A stretch of DNA of 33,361 bases from Actinomadura sp. KC06 (GCF_004348735.1 NZ_SMKT01000101.1:1-33361), one strand, 5' to 3'; shown: positions 8,202 to 15,444, counted from the stretch's first letter. The notes: generated from the letters alone by a model not told the origin. Numbers and translations are program-made.

Positions 8202-8231
8202 AGTGTACCGACCGTTGATTGCATACACCAA
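8202..8231 (-). promoter_or_regulatory. Candidate promoter of the helicase gene
   Basis: TTGGTG (8226-8231) and TACACT (8202-8207) separated by 18 nt, in a locally AT-richer stretch. It would give a leader of about 150-210 nt, consistent with post-transcriptional control known for DEAD-box cold-shock helicases. Confidence 0.45.
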
Positions 8232-8384
8232 TAGCCGATCACAGTACCCAACGTTTGCATGGTTTGATCTATTCCGCGGCTTGCCCGCCAGGGCGTTCTC
8301 GCCGCGGGCGGAGCGGGCGGACGGCCTGGCCGCGAGGCCCGCCGGGCGGCCACTTCCGGACATCGGCGCGTCCTGGGAAGGGGA

Positions 8385-8413
8385 AGGCCCCCGCTGGCAG
8401 CGCGCGGGGGCCT
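8385..8413 (-). terminator. GC-rich hairpin downstream of GlsB gene
   Basis: Perfect 10-bp stem AGGCCCCCGC / GCGGGGGCCT with a 9-nt loop; on the minus strand it is followed by TCCCCTTCCC. The second of two tandem hairpins after the GlsB gene. Confidence 0.5.
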
Positions 8414-8436
8414 CCGGCTTCGTCGATTCGGTCGGA

Positions 8437-8469
8437 CCCCGGGCGCGGCGGCCTGACGCCGCGCCGGGG
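8437..8469 (-). terminator. GC-rich hairpin just after GlsB gene
   Basis: A 13-bp stem with one bulged G around a 6-nt loop, 37 nt beyond the GlsB stop codon. No T-tract, typical of actinomycete terminators. Confidence 0.5.
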
Positions 8470-8506
8470 CGGCTCCTCCAAGGCCTGGGGGCGGCCTCTC
8501 CAGGGC

Positions 8507-8827
8507 CTAGTAGGTGCGGCGGCGGGGGCGCCAGCCGTGGCGCCGGGTGAGCGGGCCGCCGCGGCGCCGGCCGAGGCCGCGCATGTTCGCCGACGTGAGC
8601 GTGGCCACGCCGAGCGCGGCGATCAGGACGGCGAACACGAAGGCGATGAAGGCGCCCGCGCCGAGCGCGTCCGCGATGACCCCGCCGACGATGGCGCCGG
8701 CGATGCCGACGAGCACCGTGAGCAGGACGCCGATCGGGTTGCGTCCGGGGACGAGCAGCCGTGCCAAGGCTCCGATGACGGCACCGACGACGATGAACCA
8801 GAGGATCGTCGTGAGCATGTCGATCAT
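8507..8827 (-). CDS. GlsB/YeaQ/YmgE-family membrane stress protein
   Basis: 106 aa with three hydrophobic segments (about residues 4-22, 31-50 and 55-75), carrying the family's glycine-rich pattern ARLLVPG then VGIAGAIVGGVIAD. This transglycosylase-associated family is small, inner-membrane and stress-induced in many bacteria; its molecular role is not established. The basic C-terminal tail (RRRGGPLTRRHG) is longer than usual and probably cytoplasmic. ATG at 8827 is chosen because AAGGA lies 4 nt upstream; a second ATG at 8818 is possible, and the frame's extension to 8893 lacks family similarity. Monocistronic: hairpins follow it. Confidence 0.88.
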   Translation of the reverse strand: MIDMLTTILWFIVVGAVIGALARLLVPGRNPIGVLLTVLVGIAGAIVGGVIADALGAGAFIAFVFAVLIAALGVATLTSANMRGLGRRRGGPLTRRHGWRPRRRTY

Positions 8828-8956
8828 CCATTCCTTTTCCGTGGGCCGTTGGCCCGTGGTCGGAGATCGATGTGCCCCGGGTGCCAGGATCAAACAAAAG
8901 GCTGGTCAAGACCCGGCCGGGTGGAGCGGTTCCGGCCGGTCAGGGTGCTGGTGCCG

Positions 8957-9190
8957 TCAGGTGTACTGGGTGCCGAAGCCGACGCTGCGCTGCTCGTCCT
9001 CGGTGATCTCCAGGTAGCCGACCCGGTCGGCGGGGATGACGACCCGTCCGGCGCGGCGGTCCACGAGGACGAACACCCCGTGCGGATCGGAGAGCGCGTC
9101 GGCCAGCGCGGCCTGCACCTCGTCGCCCGACTGCCCGGTGTCGACCACGAGTTCCTTCGGAACGTTCTGCACGCCGATGCGAACCTGCAC
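8957..9190 (-). CDS. DUF3107 small conserved protein
   Basis: 77 aa matching the actinobacterial DUF3107 family (RIGVQNVPKELVV, then a helix with DEVQAALADAL, then VIPADRVGYLEI). Function unknown. As I recall, the Mycobacterium tuberculosis member (Rv3208A, TB9.4) also sits between a TetR gene and rhlE, as here, so this linkage is old. GTG at 9190 is preceded by GGGAG at 6 nt and gives the family's normal length; the frame extends to 9277, but that part is arginine-rich non-family sequence. It lies downstream of the TetR gene and could be co-transcribed (133 bp apart). Confidence 0.87.
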   Translation of the reverse strand: MQVRIGVQNVPKELVVDTGQSGDEVQAALADALSDPHGVFVLVDRRAGRVVIPADRVGYLEITEDEQRSVGFGTQYT

Positions 9191-9323
9191 GCGATGCTCC
9201 CGTCGTCCATCACGTCCCGCCGACCACCGGCGGGCCCGTCTCGATGTTCGCACGCGGACGGCCCGGTGCGCCGTCACGCGGTTCGGCCCAGGGTGAAACC
9301 GCCTGGCCGGGGCGGCTCGAGGG

Positions 9324-9956
9324 TCAGGTGTTGTCGCCGGCGCGGGGGAAGCCGGAGATGCCGCGCCAGGCCAGCCGGGCGATGATCTTCTCGGCGGTGT
9401 CCTTGGGGATGGCGCGGTGCTGGGACAGCCAGTAGCGGGCGCTGACCTCCGCCATGCCGACCAGGCCCATGCCGAGCAGGTGCGCCTCGTCGCTCGGGGC
9501 GTCGGTGTCCTCGGCGATGACCTGGGCGATCATCTCGGCGCACTGCTGGTTGGCGCGGTCGACGCGGGCGCGGACGGGCGCGACGTTGCGCAGGTCGGAC
9601 TCGAAGACCAGCCGGTACGCCTCGCCCTCGCCCGCCACGAAGTCGTAGAAGGCCCGGATGCTCGCCTGGACGCGCAGCTTGTTGTCCGTGGTGGCCTCCA
9701 GCGCCTCGCGGACGATCTTCACCAGGGCCTCGGCGTGCTCGTCCAGCAGGGCCAGGTAGAGCTCCAGCTTGCCCGGGAAGTGCTGGTAGAGCACGGGTTT
9801 GCTGACGCCCGCACGCTCGGCGATCTCGTCCATCGCGGCAGCGTGGTACCCCTGCGCGACGAACACCTCCTGGGCCGCGCCGAGCAGTTGCCTGCGGCGC
9901 GCCAGCCGCGGCAGCCTCGTGCCGCGGGGGCGTGCGTCCGGGGTCGCGGTCACCAC
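9324..9956 (-). CDS. TetR-family transcriptional regulator
   Basis: 210 aa. The N-terminal helix-turn-helix (about residues 20-66) shows the classical pattern: LLGAAQEVFVAQGYHAAAMD, then IAERAGVSKPVLYQHFPGKL. The C-terminal ligand domain is all-helical (GMGLVGMAEVSARYWL). GTG at 9956 or the next GTG at 9953 is the start; GGAG upstream fits 9953 slightly better. Family position next to DUF3107 and a DEAD-box helicase matches the mycobacterial Rv3208 locus. Ligand unknown. A promoter candidate at 10018-10047 contains GAGTAACTC in its spacer, a plausible self-binding site. Confidence 0.92.
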   Translation of the reverse strand: MVTATPDARPRGTRLPRLARRRQLLGAAQEVFVAQGYHAAAMDEIAERAGVSKPVLYQHFPGKLELYLALLDEHAEALVKIVREALEATTDNKLRVQASIRAFYDFVAGEGEAYRLVFESDLRNVAPVRARVDRANQQCAEMIAQVIAEDTDAPSDEAHLLGMGLVGMAEVSARYWLSQHRAIPKDTAEKIIARLAWRGISGFPRAGDNT

Positions 9957-10017
9957 ACTCTCCGATCACCGATGTGTGCGGCGGATGGGGGCGTCCGCCG
10001 CGCGGGAACAATCCCTC

Positions 10018-10047
10018 ATCCTACGCGTGAGTAACTCCGTCGGTCAC
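10018..10047 (-). promoter_or_regulatory. Candidate TetR-gene promoter with internal palindrome
   Basis: GTGACC (10042-10047) and TAGGAT (10018-10023) at 18-nt spacing. The spacer holds GAGT-A-ACTC (10029-10037), well placed for autorepression. Confidence 0.4.
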
Positions 10048-10193
10048 GGGCAAAGCCCGCCGACGTTCCTTCACGCAGGTCAGTGTATTTCCGGCGAAGG
10101 GGCGGGGGCATCCCCACCCCGATCTTCGGGCGACTTCGTCACCGGTGCGCGGCGCTCCGGCGGGCCGCCTTGCCCGCCTGTGCCGCCTGTGCC

Positions 10194-10205
10194 GCCCGTG
10201 CGGGC
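10194..10205 (-). terminator. Short hairpin after the acidic-protein gene
   Basis: GCCCG-TG-CGGGC palindrome directly after the stop codon, followed on the minus strand by short GGCACAGGC-type repeats. Weak candidate. Confidence 0.3.
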
Positions 10206-10206
10206 G

Positions 10207-10419
10207 TCAGCGGTAGTCGTCCTCGTCGAGGCGGACCTCGCGGCGCTGCTCGGCGACGTCCGCCTCGTTGACATCGTCGGGGACCTGCGCGAACCACTCC
10301 CGCGGGCCCTCGTCCTCGTCGAGCGCGGCGCGCTGCTCGGCGGCGTCGGCCTCGTTGGCCTCGTCCGCGCCGGCGGCCTCGTCGGGTGCCGGCGGTTCCA
10401 GGTCGTCGGTCTCGCTCAT
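10207..10419 (-). CDS. Small highly acidic protein, unknown function
   Basis: 70 aa with 26 Asp/Glu and 6 Arg, no hydrophobic segment, so probably soluble and largely disordered. Two copies of a motif, NEADAAEQR (22-30) and NEADVAEQR (51-59), each followed after a few residues by LDED, show it is built from two ~29-residue units. GAGGAGG lies 8 nt before the ATG, so the start is firm and the gene is real. It follows the flavoprotein gene by 37 nt on the same strand and is likely co-transcribed. I do not recognise a named family; similar short EAD-x-x-EQ motifs occur in actinobacterial proteins as I recall. Confidence 0.8.
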   Translation of the reverse strand: MSETDDLEPPAPDEAAGADEANEADAAEQRAALDEDEGPREWFAQVPDDVNEADVAEQRREVRLDEDDYR

Positions 10420-10456
10420 CAGCGGGTCCTCCTCAAGCGTCCATGCGGGGGGCGCC

Positions 10457-11791
10457 TCACACGTGCCCGGCCAGCTCCCGGAGCGGCGCCTCGACGGACT
10501 CGCCGTAGGTCGGGAACGCGTGGACGACGTCGGCGAGCAGGCTCAGCGGCGTCTCCGCGCGGATGGCCAGCGCGATCTCGCTCATCCAATCCTCGGCGTT
10601 GAGTCCGGCCGCGGCGGCGCCGATCAGCAGCCCGCGAGAGCGGTCGGCGTACAGCTCCACCCGGCCGCGCTCGTCGGCTTCGACCGCCGCCCGGGCCGTC
10701 GCGGCGAGGTCGTACCCGGCGGTGAGGAGGTCTATGCCGAGTTCCGCCGCCCGCGTCGGCGTGACGCCCACGGAGTAGACGGTGGGCGTGGTGTAGACGA
10801 CGCGGGGGATCGCCCGGTAGTCGGCTTCGCGGCGTTGCCCAAGGAGGTTGGACAGCACCACCCGCGCCTGGTAGCGGGCCGCGTGTGTGGTGCGCGCGAC
10901 GCCGGTGACGTCTCCCGCCGCCCACACGCCCCCCGCCTCTGATCTCACCCGGCATGTGTCGTCCACCGGGAGGCCCTGGCCGGGTGCGACCTCGATGCCG
11001 AGTTCTTCCAGGCCGAGGCCCTCCACGCGGGGACGGCGTCCGGCGGCGACGAGGATGCGGTCGGCGTCGAGTGTGCCGCCGTCCGACAGCCACAGCCGCA
11101 GCCCGGTGTCCTTGCGCTCGACGTTGGCGAGCGCGGCGCCGAGGCGCAGGTCGACGCCCATCCGGCGGAGCGCGTCGGCGAGCACCTCCCCGGCGAACGG
11201 CGCCTCCGCGGTCAGCAGCCGCCCGGACGCCTCGATCACCGACACCTGCGACCCGAACGCGGCGTACACCTGCGCCATCTCGCAGCCGACCGGGCCGCCG
11301 CCGAGGATCACCAGCCGGCGCGGCAGGTCAGGGACGGACAGCGCCTCGTCGCTCGTCCACACCGGGACGTCGGCGAGGCCGTCGACGGGCGGGATCACCG
11401 GCTCGCCGCCGGTGCAGACGATCAGGTCGCCGTAGCCGTGGACGCCGCCGTTCACCGGGCCGTCCACCTCGATCCGGCCGGGTTCGAGGACGCGGCCCCG
11501 GCCGCGCAGCACGGTCACGCCGTCCTCGGCCATCCGGGCGACGGCCGGGTCGTCGCCGCGGCGGCCGGTCAGCTCGTCCCGCCGCGCGACGGCCATCTCC
11601 CAGGTCTCGCCGCGCCGCGCCGACAGCAGCAGCGACTTGGACGGCACGCACGCGAAGTACGGCGACTCCCCGCCGACCAGGCGGTTCTCGACGAGCGCTA
11701 CGTCCCGGCCGGCGCGGGCGAGGCCGGACGCCACCAGCTCGCCCGCCGTCCCCCCGCCCAGCACCACGGCGTCGTAGTGGTTCTGCGACAA
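10457..11791 (-). CDS. Pyridine nucleotide-disulfide oxidoreductase-like flavoprotein
   Basis: 444 aa with the full dihydrolipoamide-dehydrogenase/mercuric-reductase architecture: FAD Rossmann motif VLGGGTAGE, NAD(P) motif ILGGGPVGCE, the VWAAGDV FAD segment and the C-terminal dimerisation domain. The redox centre is altered: where the family has C-x4-C the sequence reads GGESPYFACVPSK, so Ser43 replaces the first Cys and only Cys48 remains. The catalytic His of the HPTxxE motif is also absent (HAFPTYGE). It can probably use NAD(P)H and FAD but not a thiol-disulfide relay. The TTG at 11791 is chosen because GGAAGGA precedes it by 7 nt; the longer frame to 11896 is non-homologous. Substrate unknown; annotation as lipoamide dehydrogenase would be misleading. 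Confidence 0.9.
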   Translation of the reverse strand: MSQNHYDAVVLGGGTAGELVASGLARAGRDVALVENRLVGGESPYFACVPSKSLLLSARRGETWEMAVARRDELTGRRGDDPAVARMAEDGVTVLRGRGRVLEPGRIEVDGPVNGGVHGYGDLIVCTGGEPVIPPVDGLADVPVWTSDEALSVPDLPRRLVILGGGPVGCEMAQVYAAFGSQVSVIEASGRLLTAEAPFAGEVLADALRRMGVDLRLGAALANVERKDTGLRLWLSDGGTLDADRILVAAGRRPRVEGLGLEELGIEVAPGQGLPVDDTCRVRSEAGGVWAAGDVTGVARTTHAARYQARVVLSNLLGQRREADYRAIPRVVYTTPTVYSVGVTPTRAAELGIDLLTAGYDLAATARAAVEADERGRVELYADRSRGLLIGAAAAGLNAEDWMSEIALAIRAETPLSLLADVVHAFPTYGESVEAPLRELAGHV

Positions 11792-11917
11792 CTTCTCTTC
11801 CTTCCGGACACGTGGTGTTCCCCCACAGGACATGGTGGCGGAATCCGGCGGCGGAGAGTGCCGGTTCGACCACTTAGGGCGTTCGGTGTGGGCCAAAGGC
11901 GCTCAGGGGAAGGCGTT

Positions 11918-12826
11918 TCAGGGCAATGGCTGGCGGTCTTCGAGCAGCGGCTCCAGGAGGTCGCCCTGCTCGTCGACGCGGTCGAGCATCTCGGCGGGGC
12001 TGAACGTCAGGTCGGCGGCGCTCTCGCAGGCGCCCAGCTCGTCCCACGTGACGGGCGTCGAGACGGACGGGCGGTTCGCCGCGCGCAGCGAGTAGGGGGC
12101 GACGGTGGTCTTGGCGGGGTTGTTCTGGCTCCAGTCGACGAAGATCTTGCCCTTGCGCAGCCGCTTGTCCATCTTCGCGACGACGAGGCGGGGATGCTCC
12201 TCGGCGAGGCGCTGCGCGGCGGCCTTGGCGTACTCGGACGTCCGCTCCGCGTTCGCCGGCTCCTTGATCGGCACGTACAGGTGCAGGCCCTTCTTGCCGC
12301 TCGTCTTCGGGTACGACTCCAGGCCGTCCTCGGCGAGCAGGTCGCGGAGCAGGTGCGCGACCTCGCACGCCTCCACGACCGTGGCCGGGGCGCCGGGGTC
12401 CAGGTCGAAGACGATCAGGTCGGGGTTGTGCACCTTGTCCCGGGGCCCGACCTTCCATTGCGGGACGTGCAGTTCCAGCGCGGCGAGGTTGGCGCACCAC
12501 ACGAGCGTCGGCAGGTCGTCGACGACGACGAAGTCGAGCGTGTCGCGTCCGGTGGAGCTGCCGGGGGTCGGGATCGTCGCCGTCCGCACCCAGTCCGGCG
12601 TGTGGGACGGCGCGTTCTTCTCGAAGAACTTGGTGCCGTCGACGCCGTCCGGCCAGCGGATCCGGGTGGCGGCGCGGTCCTTCAGGTGCGGGAGCATCAC
12701 CGGGGCTATGCGGGCGTAGTAGTCGATGACCTCGCCCTTGGTGAAGTCCGGATAGAGGTTCTTGCCGAGGTTGGACAGTGAGAGTTTGCGTCCGTCGACT
12801 TCTACGGGCGTCCGTTTGGCGTTCAC
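11918..12826 (-). CDS. ligD: LigD-type polymerase/primase domain protein (NHEJ)
   Basis: 302 aa, a stand-alone archaeo-eukaryotic-primase-like LigD polymerase that fills gaps and adds (ribo)nucleotides at double-strand-break ends before sealing. Seen: metal-binding FDLDPG (D141, D143), the nucleotide-binding TSGKKGLHLYVP (S176 to H182) and VDWSQN with the third carboxylate (D231). No phosphoesterase or ligase domain is fused. It lies 51 nt downstream of the ligase gene on the same strand, so they likely share an mRNA, and Ku is divergent. GTG start at 12826; the ribosome site is weak, fitting translation from an operon message. Confidence 0.93.
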   Translation of the reverse strand: MNAKRTPVEVDGRKLSLSNLGKNLYPDFTKGEVIDYYARIAPVMLPHLKDRAATRIRWPDGVDGTKFFEKNAPSHTPDWVRTATIPTPGSSTGRDTLDFVVVDDLPTLVWCANLAALELHVPQWKVGPRDKVHNPDLIVFDLDPGAPATVVEACEVAHLLRDLLAEDGLESYPKTSGKKGLHLYVPIKEPANAERTSEYAKAAAQRLAEEHPRLVVAKMDKRLRKGKIFVDWSQNNPAKTTVAPYSLRAANRPSVSTPVTWDELGACESAADLTFSPAEMLDRVDEQGDLLEPLLEDRQPLP

Positions 12827-12877
12827 GGGCGCATCCCAGGCAGGCGTATCCCAGGATCGCTGCTCGGCTTCCCAGGG

Positions 12878-13852
12878 TCACTGTTCACTGGTGACCTCCA
12901 GAGGGTCCTTGTCGTCGCGCAGGCCGCGCCAGGACGGGAAGCGCAGGCGGCCGTCGCGGGTGCGGGCACTGTAGGCGACTTCGCCGACGAGGTGCGGTTC
13001 GACCCATTGTGCGTCGCGGGCGAACTCGCGCGGGACGGCCTCGTCGTAGGGGCTGGTCGGACGGCGCAGCGGCCAGAGCGTCTCGTACAGCTCGTCCAGG
13101 GCGCGGTCGGAGAAACCGGTGCCGACATGCCCGACGAAGCCGAGCATGCCTTTCACGTCGTACTCGCCGAGCAGCAGCGAGCCCACGCCGCCTTCGCGCC
13201 GCCCCTTTCCGGGCTTCCAGCCGCAGACGATGACCTCGCGTGTCATGAAGTTCTTCACCTTGCGCCAGAAGTCGACGCGGCGTCCGGGACGGTACGGGGA
13301 GTTCAGGCGCTTGGCGAGCAGGCCCTCCAGGTGCTGCTCGCGGGTGAAGGCGAGCAGCTCGTTCACCTGGCCGGTGTCGCCGCCGTGCAGGTACGGGGGC
13401 ACCTCGACCGGACCGGTGCCGGCGAGGTCCAGGTCGGCCAGCAGGGTGCGGCGCTGGGAGTACGGCATGTCGTAGAGGAGGTGCCCGTCCAGGTACAGGA
13501 CGTCGAAGACGACGTACCTGACGGGGACCTCGCGGATCAGTCTCGGGTCGGGTTGGGCCACGTGCATCCGGCGCTGGAGGCGTTCGAAGCTGGGGCGGCC
13601 GTCCTCGAAGGCGACGACCTCGCCGTCCAGGATCACGTCGTGGTCGGGCAGGAGATCGGCGAGCGCGGACAGCTCCGGGTAGCGGCTGGTGACGTCGCCG
13701 CCGCGCCGGCCGCCCGCCCGGACGCCGTCGGCGGAGACGTGCGACAGGACGCGGACGCCGTCCCACTTCAGCTCCAGACCCCATTTCTCGCCGTCGGAGG
13801 GGAGGTCCCCGGTGGCGGCCATCATCGGCTCAACGGGCCACGGCATGGTCAT
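12878..13852 (-). CDS. ATP-dependent DNA ligase (LigC/LigD ligase domain)
   Basis: 324 aa: adenylation domain followed by an OB-fold domain. Seen: the nucleotidyl-lysine motif ELKWDGVR (K29), SRYPEL, LDGEVVAF, VFDVLYLDG, EGLLAKRL and WRKVKNF (motif V lysines), then the OB domain with GKVGTGF-like VGHVGTGF. It joins nicks with ATP as the sealing step of bacterial non-homologous end joining. Size equals a LigD ligase domain without polymerase or phosphoesterase. First gene of a probable two-gene operon with the polymerase; divergent from ku over a 112-bp gap. ATG at 13852, with a second ATG two codons later; no strong ribosome site, so the exact start is uncertain by two residues. Confidence 0.93.
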   Translation of the reverse strand: MTMPWPVEPMMAATGDLPSDGEKWGLELKWDGVRVLSHVSADGVRAGGRRGGDVTSRYPELSALADLLPDHDVILDGEVVAFEDGRPSFERLQRRMHVAQPDPRLIREVPVRYVVFDVLYLDGHLLYDMPYSQRRTLLADLDLAGTGPVEVPPYLHGGDTGQVNELLAFTREQHLEGLLAKRLNSPYRPGRRVDFWRKVKNFMTREVIVCGWKPGKGRREGGVGSLLLGEYDVKGMLGFVGHVGTGFSDRALDELYETLWPLRRPTSPYDEAVPREFARDAQWVEPHLVGEVAYSARTRDGRLRFPSWRGLRDDKDPLEVTSEQ

Positions 13853-13964
13853 ACCGGCGTCTTACCCGGTCCCGCCCCACGGAAAAGGATCAAGGGTCTG
13901 ATGTGGCGCAAATCGAACGCGATTGCGAGGCTAGGGGCCTGAACGCACTGGGTAAGGACTGGTC

Positions 13965-14867
13965 ATGCGCAGTATCTGGAAGGGCGCCATCTCGTTCGGG
14001 CTGGTGACGATACCGGTGAAGCTGTATTCGGCGACCGAGCAGAGGGACGTCAGCTTCCACCAGGTGCACAGGGAGGACGGGGCGCGCATCAAGTACAAGC
14101 GGGTGTGCACGGCCGACGGCGAGGAGGTGCCGTACTCCGACATCGCGAAGGGGTACGAGCTGCCGAGCGGGGAGATGGTCGTGCTCACCGACGACGACTT
14201 CGCCGAGCTGCCGCTGTCGTCCAGCCGCCGGATCGACGTCCTGCAGTTCGTGGAGCAGGAGGAGGTCGATCCGATCTACTTCGCGAAGTCGTACTACCTG
14301 GAGCCCGACGCGCAGGGCGCGAAGCCGTACGTGCTACTGCGGGACGCGCTGGAGAGCTCGGGCCAGGTCGCGATCGTCAAGATCGCGATCCGGCAGCGGG
14401 AGTCGCTGGCGACGCTGCGGGTGCGGGAGGGCGTGTTCGTGCTGGAGACCATGCTCTGGCCGGACGAGGTCCGCACCCCCGACTTCGCGTTCCTGGACGA
14501 GGACATCGAGGTCCGCAAGCAGGAGCTGTCGATGGCGACCTCGCTGATCGAGTCGATGGAGGGCGAGTTCGACCCGTCGGAGTACAAGGACGCCTACCGG
14601 GAGGCGCTCCAGGCGGTGATCGACGCCAAGGTCGAGGGCCGGGAGGTCGCCCGTCCGGCCGAGGAGGCCGCGGAGGAGCCCGCGGCCGACCTGCTCAGCG
14701 CGCTGCGCGCCAGCGTCGAGGCGGCGAAGAAGAGCCGCGGCGAGAAGGAGGGGAAGGCGGCGTCCGGGAAGAAGGCTCCCGCGCGCAAGTCGTCGTCCTC
14801 GAAGTCGGGGAGCGGGTCGGGGACGAAGAAGGAGCCCGCGAAGGGCCGCGGCCGCAAGTCGGCCTGA
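13965..14867 (+). CDS. ku: Non-homologous end joining protein Ku
   Basis: 300 aa homodimeric ring protein that binds broken DNA ends and recruits LigD-type enzymes. Seen: the N-terminal MRSIWKGAISFGLVTIPVKL signature of bacterial Ku, the core beta-barrel (IKYKRVCTADGEEV), and the LRVREGVFVLETMLWPDEV region. The last ~50 residues form a lysine/serine/glycine-rich tail, as in many actinomycete Ku proteins, likely giving extra DNA binding. AAGGA lies 7-8 nt before the ATG. Its divergent position to the ligase-polymerase pair makes a complete end-joining module; in the gap AATCG-AACG-CGATT (13911-13924) is a small inverted repeat. Confidence 0.96.
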   Translation: MRSIWKGAISFGLVTIPVKLYSATEQRDVSFHQVHREDGARIKYKRVCTADGEEVPYSDIAKGYELPSGEMVVLTDDDFAELPLSSSRRIDVLQFVEQEEVDPIYFAKSYYLEPDAQGAKPYVLLRDALESSGQVAIVKIAIRQRESLATLRVREGVFVLETMLWPDEVRTPDFAFLDEDIEVRKQELSMATSLIESMEGEFDPSEYKDAYREALQAVIDAKVEGREVARPAEEAAEEPAADLLSALRASVEAAKKSRGEKEGKAASGKKAPARKSSSSKSGSGSGTKKEPAKGRGRKSA

Positions 14868-14900
14868 CCCCGCCACAGGCCCCCTCCTCGCGGCCGCGAG

Positions 14901-14936
14901 CCGTTCCTCAGAAGGGCGCCGTTCCTCAGAAGGGCA
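14901..14936. repeat. 18-bp tandem duplication at the SOD-like gene's 3' end
   Basis: Two copies differing at one base (CCGTTCCTCAGAAGGGCG, then the same ending in A). The copy is in frame, so a second PF-stop follows the real stop of the SOD-like gene. Confidence 0.75.
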
Positions 14937-15444
14937 CCGTGGTGCAGAGGTTCCGCGCGCCCGCGCCGCCGGTGGCGGGGTCGGTGGGCAGGGCGTGGAT
15001 GATGACCGACCCGGCCGCCTTCTCGGCGACCCGCCACGGCACGATGTCACCGGAGTGGCCGGTGCCGTCCTTCGCGACCGTGACGTCGAGCCAGATCTCC
15101 ATCTGCTCCATCGGCAGGTCGTGCGAGCCGTCGGGGTTCATGTAGTGCGGCCCGGCGTCCTCGCCCTTGGGCCCGCACGGGTTCACGTGCACGTGGACGC
15201 CGAAGACCTTCCCGGCGGCCTCCGCCGGGAAGCCGGTCGCCCGCAGGAGCACGCTCGTCGTGCCCTCGTCGCGGATGACGGTGATCTTGGTCTTGACGTC
15301 CTTGAACGCCTGGTCGTAGACGTAGGTCGGGCCGTCGACCTCGATCTTGTCCAGGCCCGCGTGCGACAGGGCGGGGGCGGCGAGCGTGACGAGCGCGGCG
15401 CCTGCCGCCGCCAGCGGGACGGCGGCGCGGACGGATGGTCGCAT
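14926..15444 (-). CDS. Secreted copper-only superoxide dismutase-like protein
   Basis: 172 aa. Signal peptide: RR near the N-terminus, an alanine/leucine-rich core, and likely cleavage after ALSHA (residue 29). The Cu,Zn-SOD fold is recognisable: GVHVHVNPC (H84, H86, C90), AGPHY (H100), SVIIHA (H150), GGAGAR (R164) and C167, giving all four copper ligands, the disulfide pair and the guiding arginine. The zinc loop is degenerate: after SHD (H108) the canonical H..D pair is missing (MEQMEIWLDV). It may therefore bind copper alone. Superoxide dismutation outside the membrane is likely but not certain. The ATG at 15444 has GGAGAGG upstream; the longer frame to 15510 is rejected. Confidence 0.85.
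   Translation of the reverse strand: MRPSVRAAVPLAAAGAALVTLAAPALSHAGLDKIEVDGPTYVYDQAFKDVKTKITVIRDEGTTSVLLRATGFPAEAAGKVFGVHVHVNPCGPKGEDAGPHYMNPDGSHDLPMEQMEIWLDVTVAKDGTGHSGDIVPWRVAEKAAGSVIIHALPTDPATGGAGARNLCTTVPF

Larger units (their letters stand above)
8042..8506. other. Non-coding gap: helicase leader and promoter, GlsB terminators
   Basis: No convincing gene in either direction. The left part would be the structured leader of the helicase mRNA; a promoter lies at 8202-8231; two GC-rich hairpins downstream of the GlsB gene fill the right part. Open frames here have the composition of antisense shadows or random GC-rich sequence. Confidence 0.6.

Noticed and set aside
8005..8550. Plus-strand open frames over the helicase leader and GlsB end
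   Set aside because: No ribosome site or domain; composition matches antisense of GC-rich non-coding DNA and hairpins.
10457..11896. Annotation of the flavoprotein as dihydrolipoamide dehydrogenase
   Set aside because: The first redox cysteine and the catalytic histidine are missing, and no lipoyl-complex genes are near.
14887..14900. Perfect 14-bp palindrome CTCGCGGCCGCGAG between ku and the SOD-like gene
   Set aside because: As a hairpin it has no loop, and such CG palindromes arise often at this GC content; not enough to call an operator or terminator.
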